This document shows positions 38,811 to 48,517 of a DNA stretch of 64,000 bases, piece after piece. The DNA is taken from NCBI RefSeq assembly GCF_000745485.1, contig NZ_JQJK01000009.1, positions 248,001 through 312,000 on the forward strand, in the 5' to 3' direction. Position 1 is the stretch's first letter. Each line of letters opens with the position of its first letter. The stretch comes from Methanobacterium veterum (GTDB lineage: Archaea; Methanobacteriota; Methanobacteria; Methanobacteriales; Methanobacteriaceae). A program made the position numbers and the translations under genes. Below the pieces are notes generated by a model. The model ran no database searches. It had not been told where the DNA came from and saw only the letters and a program-made list of their open reading frames with translations.

Positions 38811-39794
38811 ATGTACAAAATAGCAGTGGTACCTGGAGACGGTATCGGAAAAGAAGTTATGGAAGCAACATTACATGTTTTAGATGCACTTGATATTGAA
38901 TTTGATTATACATTTGCAGATGCAGGGGATGAATGCAAAGCAGCCTCAGGAGTTGCTTTGCCTCAAGAAACAATTGATATAGTAAAGGAATCGCAGGCAT
39001 GTTTATTTGGGGCTGCTGGAGAATCAGCAGCAGATGTTATTGTCAGATTAAGACAGGAACTAGAGCTTTATGTTAATTTAAGACCTGTTAAATCATACCC
39101 TGGCACTAAAGCTTTGTTTGATAATTTAGATTTTGTAATTGTTAGGGAAAACACGGAAGACCTTTATATTGGTCTTGAAGAAGAAACAGAAGAGGGAGCC
39201 ACTGCTTTAAGAGTTACTACAAGAAATGCTGTAGAAAGAATTTGCAAGTTTGCATTTGAATATGCTGAAGAAAGTGGTAGAGATAAAGTTACAGCGGTTC
39301 ACAAGGCGAATGTCCTTAAAAAAACGGATGGATTGTTCAAAGATATTTTTTACAAAGTTGCTGAAGATTATAAAGATATTGGAACAGATGACCGTTATGT
39401 TGATGCAACAGCAATGTTTTTCATTACAAACCCTCAAATGTTCAATGTGATCGTTACTACAAACTTATTTGGGGATATACTTTCAGATGAGGGTGCAGGA
39501 CTTGTCGGCGGTCTTGGTTTAATACCATCTGCTAATATCGGGGAAAATAGCGGTTTATTTGAACCCGTTCACGGATCAGCACCAGACATAGCTGGAAAAA
39601 ATATTGCAAATCCTTCTGCAATGATATTATCTGCAGTAATGATGCTGGATTACCTTAAAGAACATGATGCAGCCCGTAAAGTTGAAAATGCGCTTATTGA
39701 AGTTTTAAGTGAAGGTAAAGTTATAACTGGAGATATTGGTGGTAATGCATCTACCATGGAAATGGCCAGTGAAATTAGAAGAAAAATAGAATAG
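38811..39794 (+). CDS. leuB: 3-isopropylmalate / isohomocitrate dehydrogenase family (LeuB type)
   Basis: The 327-residue NAD-dependent beta-decarboxylating dehydrogenase carries the family motifs: VVPGDGIGKEVM near residue 5, RQELELYVNLRPVK near 86 (substrate arginines), VRENTEDLYIG near 120, and NLFGDILSDEGAGLVGGLG near 218. Archaea use related enzymes for leucine synthesis (LeuB) and for coenzyme B synthesis (AksF). The SAADVIVRLRQEL substrate loop does not settle which by eye. It is followed by a cysteine desulfurase-like gene. Confidence 0.9.
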   Translation: MYKIAVVPGDGIGKEVMEATLHVLDALDIEFDYTFADAGDECKAASGVALPQETIDIVKESQACLFGAAGESAADVIVRLRQELELYVNLRPVKSYPGTKALFDNLDFVIVRENTEDLYIGLEEETEEGATALRVTTRNAVERICKFAFEYAEESGRDKVTAVHKANVLKKTDGLFKDIFYKVAEDYKDIGTDDRYVDATAMFFITNPQMFNVIVTTNLFGDILSDEGAGLVGGLGLIPSANIGENSGLFEPVHGSAPDIAGKNIANPSAMILSAVMMLDYLKEHDAARKVENALIEVLSEGKVITGDIGGNASTMEMASEIRRKIE

Positions 39795-39854
39795 AAATAA
39801 GCTGCAGTTTGTACCGGGTTCAAGTAGAACTAAAATTAATCAGGAGCGTATTCC

Positions 39855-41060
39855 ATGGATACCCAAAATATTGATATAAGATCAGATTTTCCTTTACTTA
39901 ATGAAGTAATCTATTTGGACGCTGCAAGCACTACTCCAACTCCAGAGCCTGTAGTAAATGCGATGTGTGATTATTTCCATAATTTCAATGCTAATATAGG
40001 AAGGGGCGCCTATAAAACAGCAGTTAAAGCAACAATGAAATTTGAAAATACAAGGGAAAGAATTGCAAAATTTATAAACTGTAATAGAAATGAGGTTATA
40101 TTTACAAAAAACACCACTGAAGCTATAAATCTTGTAGCAAACAGTCTGGAATTTAAGAAGGGTGATTCAATAATTGTTCCAAATATAGAACACCATTCTA
40201 ATTTTCTGCCATGGCTCAATTTGAAAAAAGCAGGAATTAATCTTAAAGTCATAAAAACAGATAAATATGGGGTAATAGACCTTTCAGATATTGAAAAAGC
40301 TGTAGATGATACTACGAAGCTCATCACAACTACTCATATCTCAAATTCGATTGGTTCATGCCAGCCAATATATGATATTGGAGATATAGCAGAAGAAAAT
40401 GACATTTTATATCTTGTTGACGCTGCACAATCTGCAGGACATGTAAAATTTGATGTAAAAGAAACAAAGGCTGATTTTGTCTCATTTCCAGGACATAAAG
40501 GTCTTTTTGGTCCTGTTGGAACTGGATTTTTATATTCCAAAAGCGATGTTATGGATAAATTAAAACCAGTTAATCTTGGCGGTGGAACAGTATCAAAGGT
40601 TACAGAAGATGATTTTACACTTGAATCTGCTCCAGGTAGATTTGAGGGAGGTACTCAAAATATAGCTGGTGTCATTGGTCTTGGAGCTGCTATAAATTAT
40701 GTGGAAAATGTTGGAATTGGGAATATTGAAAAACACAGCGCAAAACTCACAAAATACATGTTTGATAAAATTAATAACATAGATAATACAATATGCTATG
40801 GTAATCCTGATAATATTCATGGAATAGTTGCTTTCAATGTAGAAGGCATGAATTCTCATGATGTTGCTAAAATACTGGATGAAATTAAAGATATATGTGT
40901 AAGAAGTGGTTACCACTGTGCAATTCCTGCAATTAAACATATAGGTGCAGATAAACTTGGTGGAACTGTTAGAGCATCTGTTCATTATTATAATACTAAA
41001 GAAGAGATTGATATATTAGCAGAAACTGTTGAAGAAATCTCTAAATTCGCAGGAGGTTGA
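39855..41060 (+). CDS. Class V aminotransferase, SufS-like cysteine desulfurase
   Basis: The 401-residue PLP enzyme resembles type II cysteine desulfurases. Marks include YLDAASTTPTPEPV near residue 20, the PLP-binding SFPGHKGLFGPVGTGFL near 214 with its lysine, and VRSGYHCAIP near 355, whose Cys is the persulfide-forming residue in SufS. It would supply sulfur for Fe-S clusters and cofactors, an important need for a methanogen. The gene's stop codon is embedded in GGAGGTTGA, the ribosome site of the next small gene, now duplicated by a palindrome-cluster insertion. Confidence 0.88.
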   Translation: MDTQNIDIRSDFPLLNEVIYLDAASTTPTPEPVVNAMCDYFHNFNANIGRGAYKTAVKATMKFENTRERIAKFINCNRNEVIFTKNTTEAINLVANSLEFKKGDSIIVPNIEHHSNFLPWLNLKKAGINLKVIKTDKYGVIDLSDIEKAVDDTTKLITTTHISNSIGSCQPIYDIGDIAEENDILYLVDAAQSAGHVKFDVKETKADFVSFPGHKGLFGPVGTGFLYSKSDVMDKLKPVNLGGGTVSKVTEDDFTLESAPGRFEGGTQNIAGVIGLGAAINYVENVGIGNIEKHSAKLTKYMFDKINNIDNTICYGNPDNIHGIVAFNVEGMNSHDVAKILDEIKDICVRSGYHCAIPAIKHIGADKLGGTVRASVHYYNTKEEIDILAETVEEISKFAGG

Positions 41061-41254
41061 AGGAAATTACAAATCAAAGCTCGCAAAAACTACGTTTTGA
41101 TGGATTTGTAATTTCCTCAAACATTTGAAAATTTTTATAAAATTTTTCGATGTTTGAGGAACTAAGTTCCTCAACCATAAAAATTAAAAGAATTTTTGTA
41201 TGCCCCGAAAACATAGTTTTCGAGGGCCCGAAAAATAAATTTTTTGGAGGTTGA
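41052..41254. repeat. Palindrome-cluster element, copy 4 (194 nt, flanked by GGAGGTTGA)
   Basis: The 9-bp sequence GGAGGTTGA occurs at 41052-41060 and 41246-41254, exactly 194 nt apart. Between them are hairpins, including CGAAAACATAGTTTTCG, GAGGAACTAAGTTCCTC, a GAAAAATTTTATAAAAATTTTC-type stem, and an outer stem AGGAAATTACAAAT/ATTTGTAATTTCCT holding a further hairpin. On the minus strand the linkers GGGCAT and AAATGTTTG match those at 51 kb. The repeated GGAGGTTGA acts as the Shine-Dalgarno of the small gene on its right. Confidence 0.9.
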
Positions 41255-41259
41255 ATTAT

Positions 41260-41346
41260 ATGGATAGAACAAGAGCCATAGCAATATTTATAATTGTGAT
41301 AATGGTCGTATGGGTTGTTGCAATTGCCGTATTAAGTGCAATATAA
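41260..41346 (+). CDS. Tiny membrane protein (28 aa)
   Basis: The short frame begins ATG GAT at 41260 behind GGAGGTTGA. It encodes a charged start (MDRTRA), a single hydrophobic helix of about 20 residues rich in Ile and Val, and a stop. Without the insertion it would have overlapped the aminotransferase stop by its ribosome site, the mark of a coupled gene. Single-helix proteins like this are often missed in annotation. Function unknown. Confidence 0.6.
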   Translation: MDRTRAIAIFIIVIMVVWVVAIAVLSAI

Positions 41347-41458
41347 TTAAATTAATAGTTAAATATTATATGTATGATAAAATAAGTTCATTTTAAATGA
41401 ATTTTTATTTATTTCACAAAATTTTGAGATTAATTATACTTGAAATGGAGGAAAAATA

Positions 41459-41869
<411 letters not shown>

Positions 41870-42209
41870 ATCTTTCCTTTTGTTTTTATTGATTAAGGAA
41901 CTAGTTTTATTTTTGATGTAGTTATAATGCTATTTTAAATGATTTTTATGTAATATAATTGGTTAATGTATTTTTAAGCGATTACACATCGTTCAAATAT
42001 TAAATTTCTAATTTATGGATCAATATGATCAATTTGAAAATCCAAAATTAATATATTACATAGCAGTAAATTCAAAACAGTACACATTGATTATTAAACA
42101 ATTTGGCAGGACTCAACAAGATCAGCAAATTTTCCTGTAAATTGTTATTTATAATTAATTTAACTAAACTAATCAGAATTAATTAATTACAATATTAGGT
42201 GATTATTAA
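41870..42209. other. AT-rich gap upstream of the marker-11 gene, nothing recognised
   Basis: AT-rich with no supported frame. A weak TAGGTGATTATT ribosome site precedes the next gene. No clear repeat. Confidence 0.3.
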
Positions 42210-43142
42210 ATGGAAATAGTAACCCCTGACGACTTAAAAGAGAGATTTAAAGACCCATGGGTAGCCCCATATAAAAAGATTTTAACCATGGTTAACGATG
42301 ATATGGTGGAAATTGTTGAATATCATCCATGTATTGGGGGCTCACAGTGGATGGTCTATCAATATGAAAGGTCAAGTGATCTGGTAAAAAGTGCAGAAAG
42401 AGATGGAAACAAACATACGTATCTTGTAGAAGTTGGAAAAACCGATTTAAATCTTAAACCAAGTTTTTCTGCTGCAGGGATCGAAGAAGTATCTGTTGAA
42501 GGGGATGAAGTAAAAGTAACTCATGCAGGTCTGGCTGGAGCAGGAGTGGGGGCTGCAATGTGCCGAGGAATGGCAGAAGGAGTTAAAAGAGTTGAACTTT
42601 ATGATATTGGCGGCGGTTCAAAGGTTGGAAGAGCCGCGGTTGTAACTCCTAAACTTCAAAAAGTTGTAATTGGAATTGATGACACTGATACTAAGGAAAA
42701 GGGGGCCACATGGACTTTAGCTAATAATGTCGGAGTGGAACTAAGCAAAAGAGGATTTGAATATATAAATCATGTTATCGTGCAGCTATATCCTCATAAT
42801 CCAAATAAAACTCAAAATTGCGTTGCAATAGCGCTTGTTTTCGCTGTTAAACCTGGTGAACGGGATAAATTAATTGAAGAAGCACGGGAACTATTTAAAG
42901 AAAGTACCTTATCTCAAAAAACTTCAATGGCAATTTTGGATGGTATTGAAATTCCTGAAAAACTTAGAGAATATTCAATGGCAACTAAACAGTCCATGAT
43001 GTCCCTTGAAGAGGCTGAAAAAACTGCAAAAGAACTTGGAATAGAACTTATTGAAGTTACAGGTTCTCATGGTAAAATAGGGGCTCTTGCAGCATTAGGA
43101 CTTTACAATGATATAGAAGAAGCCGTAAAAGTTTATTATTGA
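42210..43142 (+). CDS. Methanogenesis marker protein 11
   Basis: The 310-residue protein matches the methanogen-specific marker 11 family. It contains an ATP-type GIDDTDTKEKGATW segment near residue 154, related to the TiaS/agmatidine-synthetase fold, and a glycine-rich VTHAGLAGAGVGAAMCRG segment near 107. The conserved HPCIGGSQW lies near 44. The function is not known, but the gene is a strict companion of methanogenesis, so it is probably needed for a cofactor or a modification of that pathway. It supports the identity of the organism. Confidence 0.9.
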   Translation: MEIVTPDDLKERFKDPWVAPYKKILTMVNDDMVEIVEYHPCIGGSQWMVYQYERSSDLVKSAERDGNKHTYLVEVGKTDLNLKPSFSAAGIEEVSVEGDEVKVTHAGLAGAGVGAAMCRGMAEGVKRVELYDIGGGSKVGRAAVVTPKLQKVVIGIDDTDTKEKGATWTLANNVGVELSKRGFEYINHVIVQLYPHNPNKTQNCVAIALVFAVKPGERDKLIEEARELFKESTLSQKTSMAILDGIEIPEKLREYSMATKQSMMSLEEAEKTAKELGIELIEVTGSHGKIGALAALGLYNDIEEAVKVYY

Positions 43143-43170
43143 TTTTTTAAAGGTAAATGAGATTTTAAAC

Positions 43171-44907
43171 TCATTTACTTAAGAATATATTTAAAAATTT
43201 GCCTCGATCTGACGTTGCAAATTCAAAATTAGAGTTAGTTTGCCCTCCAATTTCTATTTTTATGGTATGATTACCCCAGTAAAGGGCAGTACTATCTTTA
43301 GCATCGTTATTATTGATATAAATGGTACGATCCTTCATGTTATTAATGTAGATGCTGTAAGTCCCATCTTTGAGGACTCCTGATGTTGTTGCAACCTTCT
43401 GGTTATCAACATATATATTTACTATTCTGCCGTTTTGATAATCTGATTTAATTATAGCTCCTTCAATAATGGATAGGTCGCTAATATTTCCCTGTACTGG
43501 CAGGGATCTTTCAATATATATATTGTTGAAGATATTTCTGAGATTACTATCTAATATGACAGTTCTTGTGTCCACTCCGAGATATGTTCGTGCATCTCTT
43601 GGCATTCTTAATATATTGTCTTCTCCCTGTATAGTTGGACGTGTAGTGTATTTTTTGTTAAATATGTATATGGAATCTCCATAATTCAAGCCTAATGTTT
43701 TCATAGCGCTGGATGGAACCCTAAAAATGCTATATTCATTTTCAAGGGCGCTATCTACAGTATAAGGTCCTCTTGACTCTAATTGTAAACCATTAGGGCC
43801 TATTAGCACGAGATTACCTGAAGCTGGCTGTATTGATATTGTCCCATCATCTATGCTTACATATCCTACAAATGTGGATATCATAGTTAACAGTATCAAT
43901 CCAGAAATAAGAATTGGAAAGTGCATATAAAACAATGACTTTAATGTGGGAAGTCTTCCACTGGATTTTGAAAGAATATTCACTGTCCTTTTTACAAGAA
44001 GTACGCCATAATAAATGGCAATTATTAGCCCTGATACCAGAATTACTAGTCCTATATCCATTGGAATTTTGTTAACAAAAAATATGGAGAAAAGCCCTAA
44101 AGTTATAAGTGAAAGTCCTAAAATGGCCATTCTTATATTTTTTCCCAGGTCATCCATCATGGAAAATCTACCGTATGACATGGCACGGTCTACAATAGTT
44201 CTTACAACTTCATTGGCCATTTTATTCAGGCCTTCAATGGATGAATGGACGTGTTCAATTTCACCTATATCTACTTCTTTTATCCTCATTCCCCTAACAT
44301 CAGCGTCCAGCACGATTCCAATATCTACCCCATAATCTTCTTCAAACTTTATCTTACTTAAGAAACTTTTTTTCGCTGCAAATTGCCCGCTTAAAGGCTG
44401 ATCATATTTTAATTCTGGGAAAAAGAAATTTAAAAGTGGTTTGGCGGTTAATTCGGTCACTCTTCCTGCTTTTCGTTTGAATTTTGTTTTGGTTACGTCT
44501 GCTTTTCCATCTAATATAGGTTTGATGATTTTTTCCACTTGTCTTGCGGTTAAATTTTTCAAATCCGCATCAATGAAGGCAACAACATCCCCATTTGAAT
44601 TTTCAAAACCAGTTTTTATAGCTGCACCTTTTCCTTTGTTTTTAGAATGGAGTATAACTGTCGCCCCTGCTTTTTGTGCAACACTTGCGGTATCATCTGA
44701 AGATCCGTCATCGACGACAATTATTTCATTGACACAATCTAAACTATTTATAACACCAATCACTTTTTCTATAGTTTTAGATTCATTATAAGCTGGAATT
44801 ACAATAGATACTGTCATTTTTGTTTCTGAACCTCTGTTTTTGATGGATGCCACTAGTAAGACGAAAAGTAGGATAAACCATGACAAAATGTACACCTCAA
44901 TTTCCAA
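43171..44907 (-). CDS. GT2 glycosyltransferase with C-terminal membrane and beta domains
   Basis: An N-terminal membrane helix (residues 5-22) precedes a GT2 catalytic domain (34-235) with VSIVIPAYNES near 34, VVDDGSSDDT near 64, and the metal-binding FIDADLKN near 112. Two to four helices follow at about 265-350, then a beta-rich tail of about 200 residues with FRVPSSAMKTLG and MPRDARTYLG segments. The start is uncertain: TTG at 44907, or TTG at 44886 behind GAGGTG. Such proteins transfer sugars on the cytosolic side, as in N-glycan or surface polysaccharide synthesis. The tail domain is unusual. Confidence 0.82.
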   Translation of the reverse strand: MEIEVYILSWFILLFVLLVASIKNRGSETKMTVSIVIPAYNESKTIEKVIGVINSLDCVNEIIVVDDGSSDDTASVAQKAGATVILHSKNKGKGAAIKTGFENSNGDVVAFIDADLKNLTARQVEKIIKPILDGKADVTKTKFKRKAGRVTELTAKPLLNFFFPELKYDQPLSGQFAAKKSFLSKIKFEEDYGVDIGIVLDADVRGMRIKEVDIGEIEHVHSSIEGLNKMANEVVRTIVDRAMSYGRFSMMDDLGKNIRMAILGLSLITLGLFSIFFVNKIPMDIGLVILVSGLIIAIYYGVLLVKRTVNILSKSSGRLPTLKSLFYMHFPILISGLILLTMISTFVGYVSIDDGTISIQPASGNLVLIGPNGLQLESRGPYTVDSALENEYSIFRVPSSAMKTLGLNYGDSIYIFNKKYTTRPTIQGEDNILRMPRDARTYLGVDTRTVILDSNLRNIFNNIYIERSLPVQGNISDLSIIEGAIIKSDYQNGRIVNIYVDNQKVATTSGVLKDGTYSIYINNMKDRTIYINNNDAKDSTALYWGNHTIKIEIGGQTNSNFEFATSDRGKFLNIFLSK

Positions 44908-45044
44908 TGTTGATATTACATCAAATTTTATAAATAATGCGAGTTATATTGAAATATCTGAAATACCTATTTACTTTCTTACATATGAAAATTTCTTATT
45001 TTCATTATAAAAAATTAATGTTATCAGATATTTGAAGGTGTAAA

Positions 45045-46058
45045 ATGAAACCAAGAGTTATGATATTACTGGGAAGCTCATCTGATTTCTCTATAGCAAA
45101 AAAGGCTATAGATATATTGGAAACATTATGTATTCCTTATGATATTAAAGTAGCTTCAGCACACAGAACGCACGAAAAAGTTAAAAAAATTGTAACCGAA
45201 TCTACTAAAAATGGAATAGAAGTATTTATGGGAATTGCTGGACTTTCAGCCCACTTACCTGGAATAATGGCAGCGAATACTCATAAACCCGTGGTAGGAG
45301 TACCAGTAGATGTTAAAGTAGGCGGGCTCGACGCGCTTTACGCCTCAGTTCAAATGCCATTTGGGGCACCGGTTGCCACTGTTGGAATAGATCGGGGAGA
45401 CAATGGGGCACTGCTTGCTGCACAGATAATTGGAATTCATGATGAAGAGGTAAGAAAAAGGGTTTCATCAATGAGGAGTTCCTTCTTTGAAAAAGTAAAT
45501 AAAGACGAAAGCAAACTTCTTGAAAAGGTTAATGGTAGTTATTATTCCCCTTCATCATTTGATGCTCAAGAATTTAAAAAAGATGATTGCGCTGGAGAAC
45601 AAGAATTAGATTCATATGATGATCTAGATGTGGCTATAATTGCTGGAAGCCATTCTGATATCAAATTTGCCCGGAAAACCACTAATTTCCTGGATAAAAT
45701 GGATGTATCCTATGATTTCAGTGTTATATCTCCTGTAAGACATTCTAAAAAGTTTGAAGACCAGTTAAAAAAAGTTAGAAATGCTAAGCTTTTTATAGCT
45801 CTAACTGGACTATCGGCACACGTTACTGGGGCTATTGTAGCTTATACAGAGAAACCAGTTATAGGAGTCCCATGTTCAATTAGACTTGAAGGGATGGACG
45901 CGCTGCTTTCAATGGTTAACATGCCTCCAGGAGTACCTGTTGCAACAGTAGGAATAGATAATGGGGGAAATGCTGCTATTTTAGCTGCTGAAATGCTTGG
46001 AATCACAAATAAAAGTGTTGAAACTGATATAATACGGTTTAAAGGAAATATTGAGTAA
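45045..46058 (+). CDS. purE: Tandem-domain PurE-like N5-CAIR mutase / AIR carboxylase
   Basis: The 337-residue protein carries two PurE domains (about residues 1-155 and 190-335). Domain 1 has ILLGSSSDF, ASAHRTHEK (catalytic His), GIAGLSAHLPGIMAA and GGLDALYASVQMP. Domain 2 has AIIAGSHSDIKF but ISPVRHSKK in place of the SAHRT motif, so it has lost the usual His. PurE catalyses the carboxylation step of purine synthesis. The double form probably assembles as a pseudo-octamer with half its sites active or altered. purL lies elsewhere in this window. Confidence 0.9.
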   Translation: MKPRVMILLGSSSDFSIAKKAIDILETLCIPYDIKVASAHRTHEKVKKIVTESTKNGIEVFMGIAGLSAHLPGIMAANTHKPVVGVPVDVKVGGLDALYASVQMPFGAPVATVGIDRGDNGALLAAQIIGIHDEEVRKRVSSMRSSFFEKVNKDESKLLEKVNGSYYSPSSFDAQEFKKDDCAGEQELDSYDDLDVAIIAGSHSDIKFARKTTNFLDKMDVSYDFSVISPVRHSKKFEDQLKKVRNAKLFIALTGLSAHVTGAIVAYTEKPVIGVPCSIRLEGMDALLSMVNMPPGVPVATVGIDNGGNAAILAAEMLGITNKSVETDIIRFKGNIE

Positions 46059-46061
46059 ATT

Positions 46062-46220
46062 ATGGGGATAAAACCTTTAGGGATAAAAATGAAGGAAAAA
46101 GATGAGCACTACACTAATACTTGTCAAACAAGTGGTTGTGGTTGTTCTGTGAATCAAATATGGTTAGGAATTGCAGTTATTGTAATTATAATGATTACAG
46201 CAGCGATTTTTGGTAATTAA
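46062..46220 (+). CDS. Small cysteine-containing membrane protein (43-52 aa)
   Basis: The frame begins with ATG at 46062 or, more likely, ATG at 46089 (MKEKDEHYTNTCQTSGCGC). It encodes a CxxxxCxC cluster followed by a single hydrophobic helix rich in Ile and Val. Its start lies immediately after purE and it ends just before ubiD, so the three are tightly packed on one strand. A metal-binding site at a membrane is suggested, but the family is unknown. Confidence 0.55.
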   Translation: MGIKPLGIKMKEKDEHYTNTCQTSGCGCSVNQIWLGIAVIVIIMITAAIFGN

Positions 46221-46238
46221 ATTCGTGGGTTGGTAGTT

Positions 46239-47525
46239 ATGAGAGAATTTTTGAATCGGGTTCTTGAAGAGGATTTTAAGGTTATTAAGATTGAGAAGGA
46301 AGTATCTGCTGAATATGAAGTCGCAAAGATTTTGAGGGAACACCCGAAAGATGTGCTGATCTTTGAAAATGTTAAAGGTTATGATATGAAGATCATATCA
46401 GGTATCTGCAATACTAGGGATAAGATTGCACGTGGAATTTCAGTTACAGTACCTGAAATTACAAAACGGATAATGAAAGCCACAGAGAACCCTATACCTG
46501 TTAAAAATGTTGAAAATATCAAAGAAAACTTCAATACTCAAAAAGAGCCAGATTTAAGTAAAATTCCAGTACCAACTTACTACAAAAAAGACGGCGGGGC
46601 TTATATAACTGCAGGAGTTGTAATAGCAAAAGATCCAGAAACGGGAATAAGAAATGCATCGATCCACAGGATGCTTGTTTCTGGAAAAGATAAGCTTGGA
46701 ATACGAATAGTCCCAAGAAATCTTTATACTTACTATAAAAAAGCGGAAGAAATGGATAAACCGCTTGATATTGCTATTGCAATAGGTATGCACCCTGCAA
46801 CACTTCTCGCAACAACCACTTCTGTTCCAATTACAACGGATGAACTTGAAGTTGCAAATAATTTCCATAATGGAAATATGAAACTTATAAAGTGTGAATC
46901 TGTTGATTTAGACGTGCCCGATGCTGAAATAATTATGGAAGGTAAAATTTTACCCCACGAAAGAGAACCTGAAGGTCCATTTGTAGATTTAACAGACACC
47001 TATGATGTTGTAAGAGAGGAACCGATTATAAACATTAATAAAATCCATTACAAGAAAGATCCTTTCTATCACGCTATAATGCCTGCTGGATTTGAACACA
47101 GGCTTTTACAGGGGCTTCCGCAGGAACCAAGAATTTATAACGCTGTTTTAAATACAGTTCCAACTGTTCAGAATGTTGTTTTAACTGAAGGGGGCTGCTG
47201 CTGGCTTCACGCTGCAGTTTCTATAAAGAAACAAACTCAAGGTGACGGTAAAAATGTGCTAATGGCAGCGCTTGCGGCTCATCCATCCTTGAAACATGCT
47301 ATTGTAGTAGATGAAGATGTTGACATATTTGACCCTGAAGATCTTGAATATGCTATTGCAACACGTGTTAAAGGTGATGATGATATCATGATAGTCCCTG
47401 GAGCTAGAGGTTCTTCACTTGACCCTTGCGCAAAGCCTGATGGTACCACTACTAAAATTGGAGTGGATGCAACTAAGCCTTTAGATAAGCTGGAAAAATT
47501 TGAGAGGGTTAGTTTTAGTGAATAG
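46239..47525 (+). CDS. UbiD-family decarboxylase (anhydromevalonate phosphate decarboxylase candidate)
   Basis: The 428-residue enzyme has the UbiD fold, with [15 protein letters not shown] near residue 13 and prenylated-FMN site residues such as [22 protein letters not shown] near 127-148 and the conserved [11 protein letters not shown] near 245. Many archaea use a UbiD homologue to decarboxylate anhydromevalonate phosphate in the modified mevalonate pathway for lipids; that is the most likely role here. I took ATG at 46239 as start, behind GGTTGGT, rather than TTG three codons upstream. It is close behind the small Cys-rich gene. Confidence 0.88.
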   Translation: MREFLNRVLEEDFKVIKIEKEVSAEYEVAKILREHPKDVLIFENVKGYDMKIISGICNTRDKIARGISVTVPEITKRIMKATENPIPVKNVENIKENFNTQKEPDLSKIPVPTYYKKDGGAYITAGVVIAKDPETGIRNASIHRMLVSGKDKLGIRIVPRNLYTYYKKAEEMDKPLDIAIAIGMHPATLLATTTSVPITTDELEVANNFHNGNMKLIKCESVDLDVPDAEIIMEGKILPHEREPEGPFVDLTDTYDVVREEPIININKIHYKKDPFYHAIMPAGFEHRLLQGLPQEPRIYNAVLNTVPTVQNVVLTEGGCCWLHAAVSIKKQTQGDGKNVLMAALAAHPSLKHAIVVDEDVDIFDPEDLEYAIATRVKGDDDIMIVPGARGSSLDPCAKPDGTTTKIGVDATKPLDKLEKFERVSFSE

Positions 47526-47598
47526 TTTAATTAAATATTAATTTTTTTTCTTTTATTTTAAGGAACTTTCTCTAATTCAAAAAAGTCAAAATGAGGAT

Positions 47599-48195
47599 TT
47601 AACCTTTTTTAATATATGTCCAGTAACCAGTACCTACCACAATAATCAAAATAATCACTCCAAGTATAAACCCAACATTAAAGCCCATATTATTGTTTGA
47701 TGGTTCTGGAGGGATCGATGCAGTGGCATTGGCTGCATGGGTAAAATTAGCTGGTTTTGATTGTTTTTGACTATTTGGGGGCGCTGGATCTACATTTACT
47801 TTAAGGACTTCACCAGTATTGCAGTCCACACGGATTTGTCCAACATTTTTACCATTTTTATCATTGATCTGTATCATCCAGACAGGATACGCATCAATTA
47901 CCTTATATCTAATTTCTCCGCCGGAGTTAAACTGATCTTCATCAGCTACAGCTACAGGTATCCATTTCACCTCTCCAGTTTGGGTATCGTTTACTTTAAC
48001 TTTTAAATCATTCCATTCAGGAGTAATAGCAGAATATGGCAGATTATGGGAGTTTAAATAGCTTTGAGCAGATGATCTGGCTTGATTTTGACCAATTACA
48101 GGTCCTCCATTAGCATAAACAAAATTTAAAGTTCCTATTACAAAAAATACTATTAAAAATATTTTTAAAATATATCTAAATGTCATTGAATTCAT
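47599..48195 (-). CDS. Secreted PepSY-like protein, C-terminally membrane-anchored (paralogue A)
   Basis: The 198-residue protein has a signal peptide (residues 1-29, ending VYANG), a PepSY-like domain with IGQNQARSSAQSYLNSHNLP near 33 and GKNVGQIRVDCNTGEVLKV near 115, then a low-complexity Asn/Pro-rich linker and a C-terminal membrane helix with a basic tail (about 175-198). PepSY domains often inhibit or escort secreted peptidases. Two close paralogues lie downstream at 48.5 and 50.5 kb with an M28 peptidase between them, so partner regulation is a reasonable inference. Confidence 0.85.
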   Translation of the reverse strand: MNSMTFRYILKIFLIVFFVIGTLNFVYANGGPVIGQNQARSSAQSYLNSHNLPYSAITPEWNDLKVKVNDTQTGEVKWIPVAVADEDQFNSGGEIRYKVIDAYPVWMIQINDKNGKNVGQIRVDCNTGEVLKVNVDPAPPNSQKQSKPANFTHAANATASIPPEPSNNNMGFNVGFILGVIILIIVVGTGYWTYIKKG

Positions 48196-48517
48196 TCCTT
48201 TGAATTTGTTAAGTTAGTGTTAACTTACTCTATTAATAAAGTTTCCTGTTAAATGATTATTTATATTTGAATGGGCATGCTTAATTAAAACTAATTAATA
48301 GGGTTTATGGCTATTTGGATTTCTTTTAAAAGGATATCGGGGCTATATATCTGAAAAAAAGTTTATTAATAGCCTGAAGTATCGTGATTTAATACAGAAA
48401 TATAATGAGTTTTCAAGCAGTATTTATACTGGCAGCGTTAAATACCAGAATTTAGAATTTAATTCTATGCATAATCAAAAATTAACATAATTGTGTAAAA
48501 AAAGTTGAAATGAGGAT
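48196..48517. other. AT-rich gap between PepSY paralogues, nothing recognised
   Basis: No frame with a ribosome site was found and no repeats were recognised. It holds the promoter of paralogue A and the T-rich end of paralogue B on the minus strand. Confidence 0.3.
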
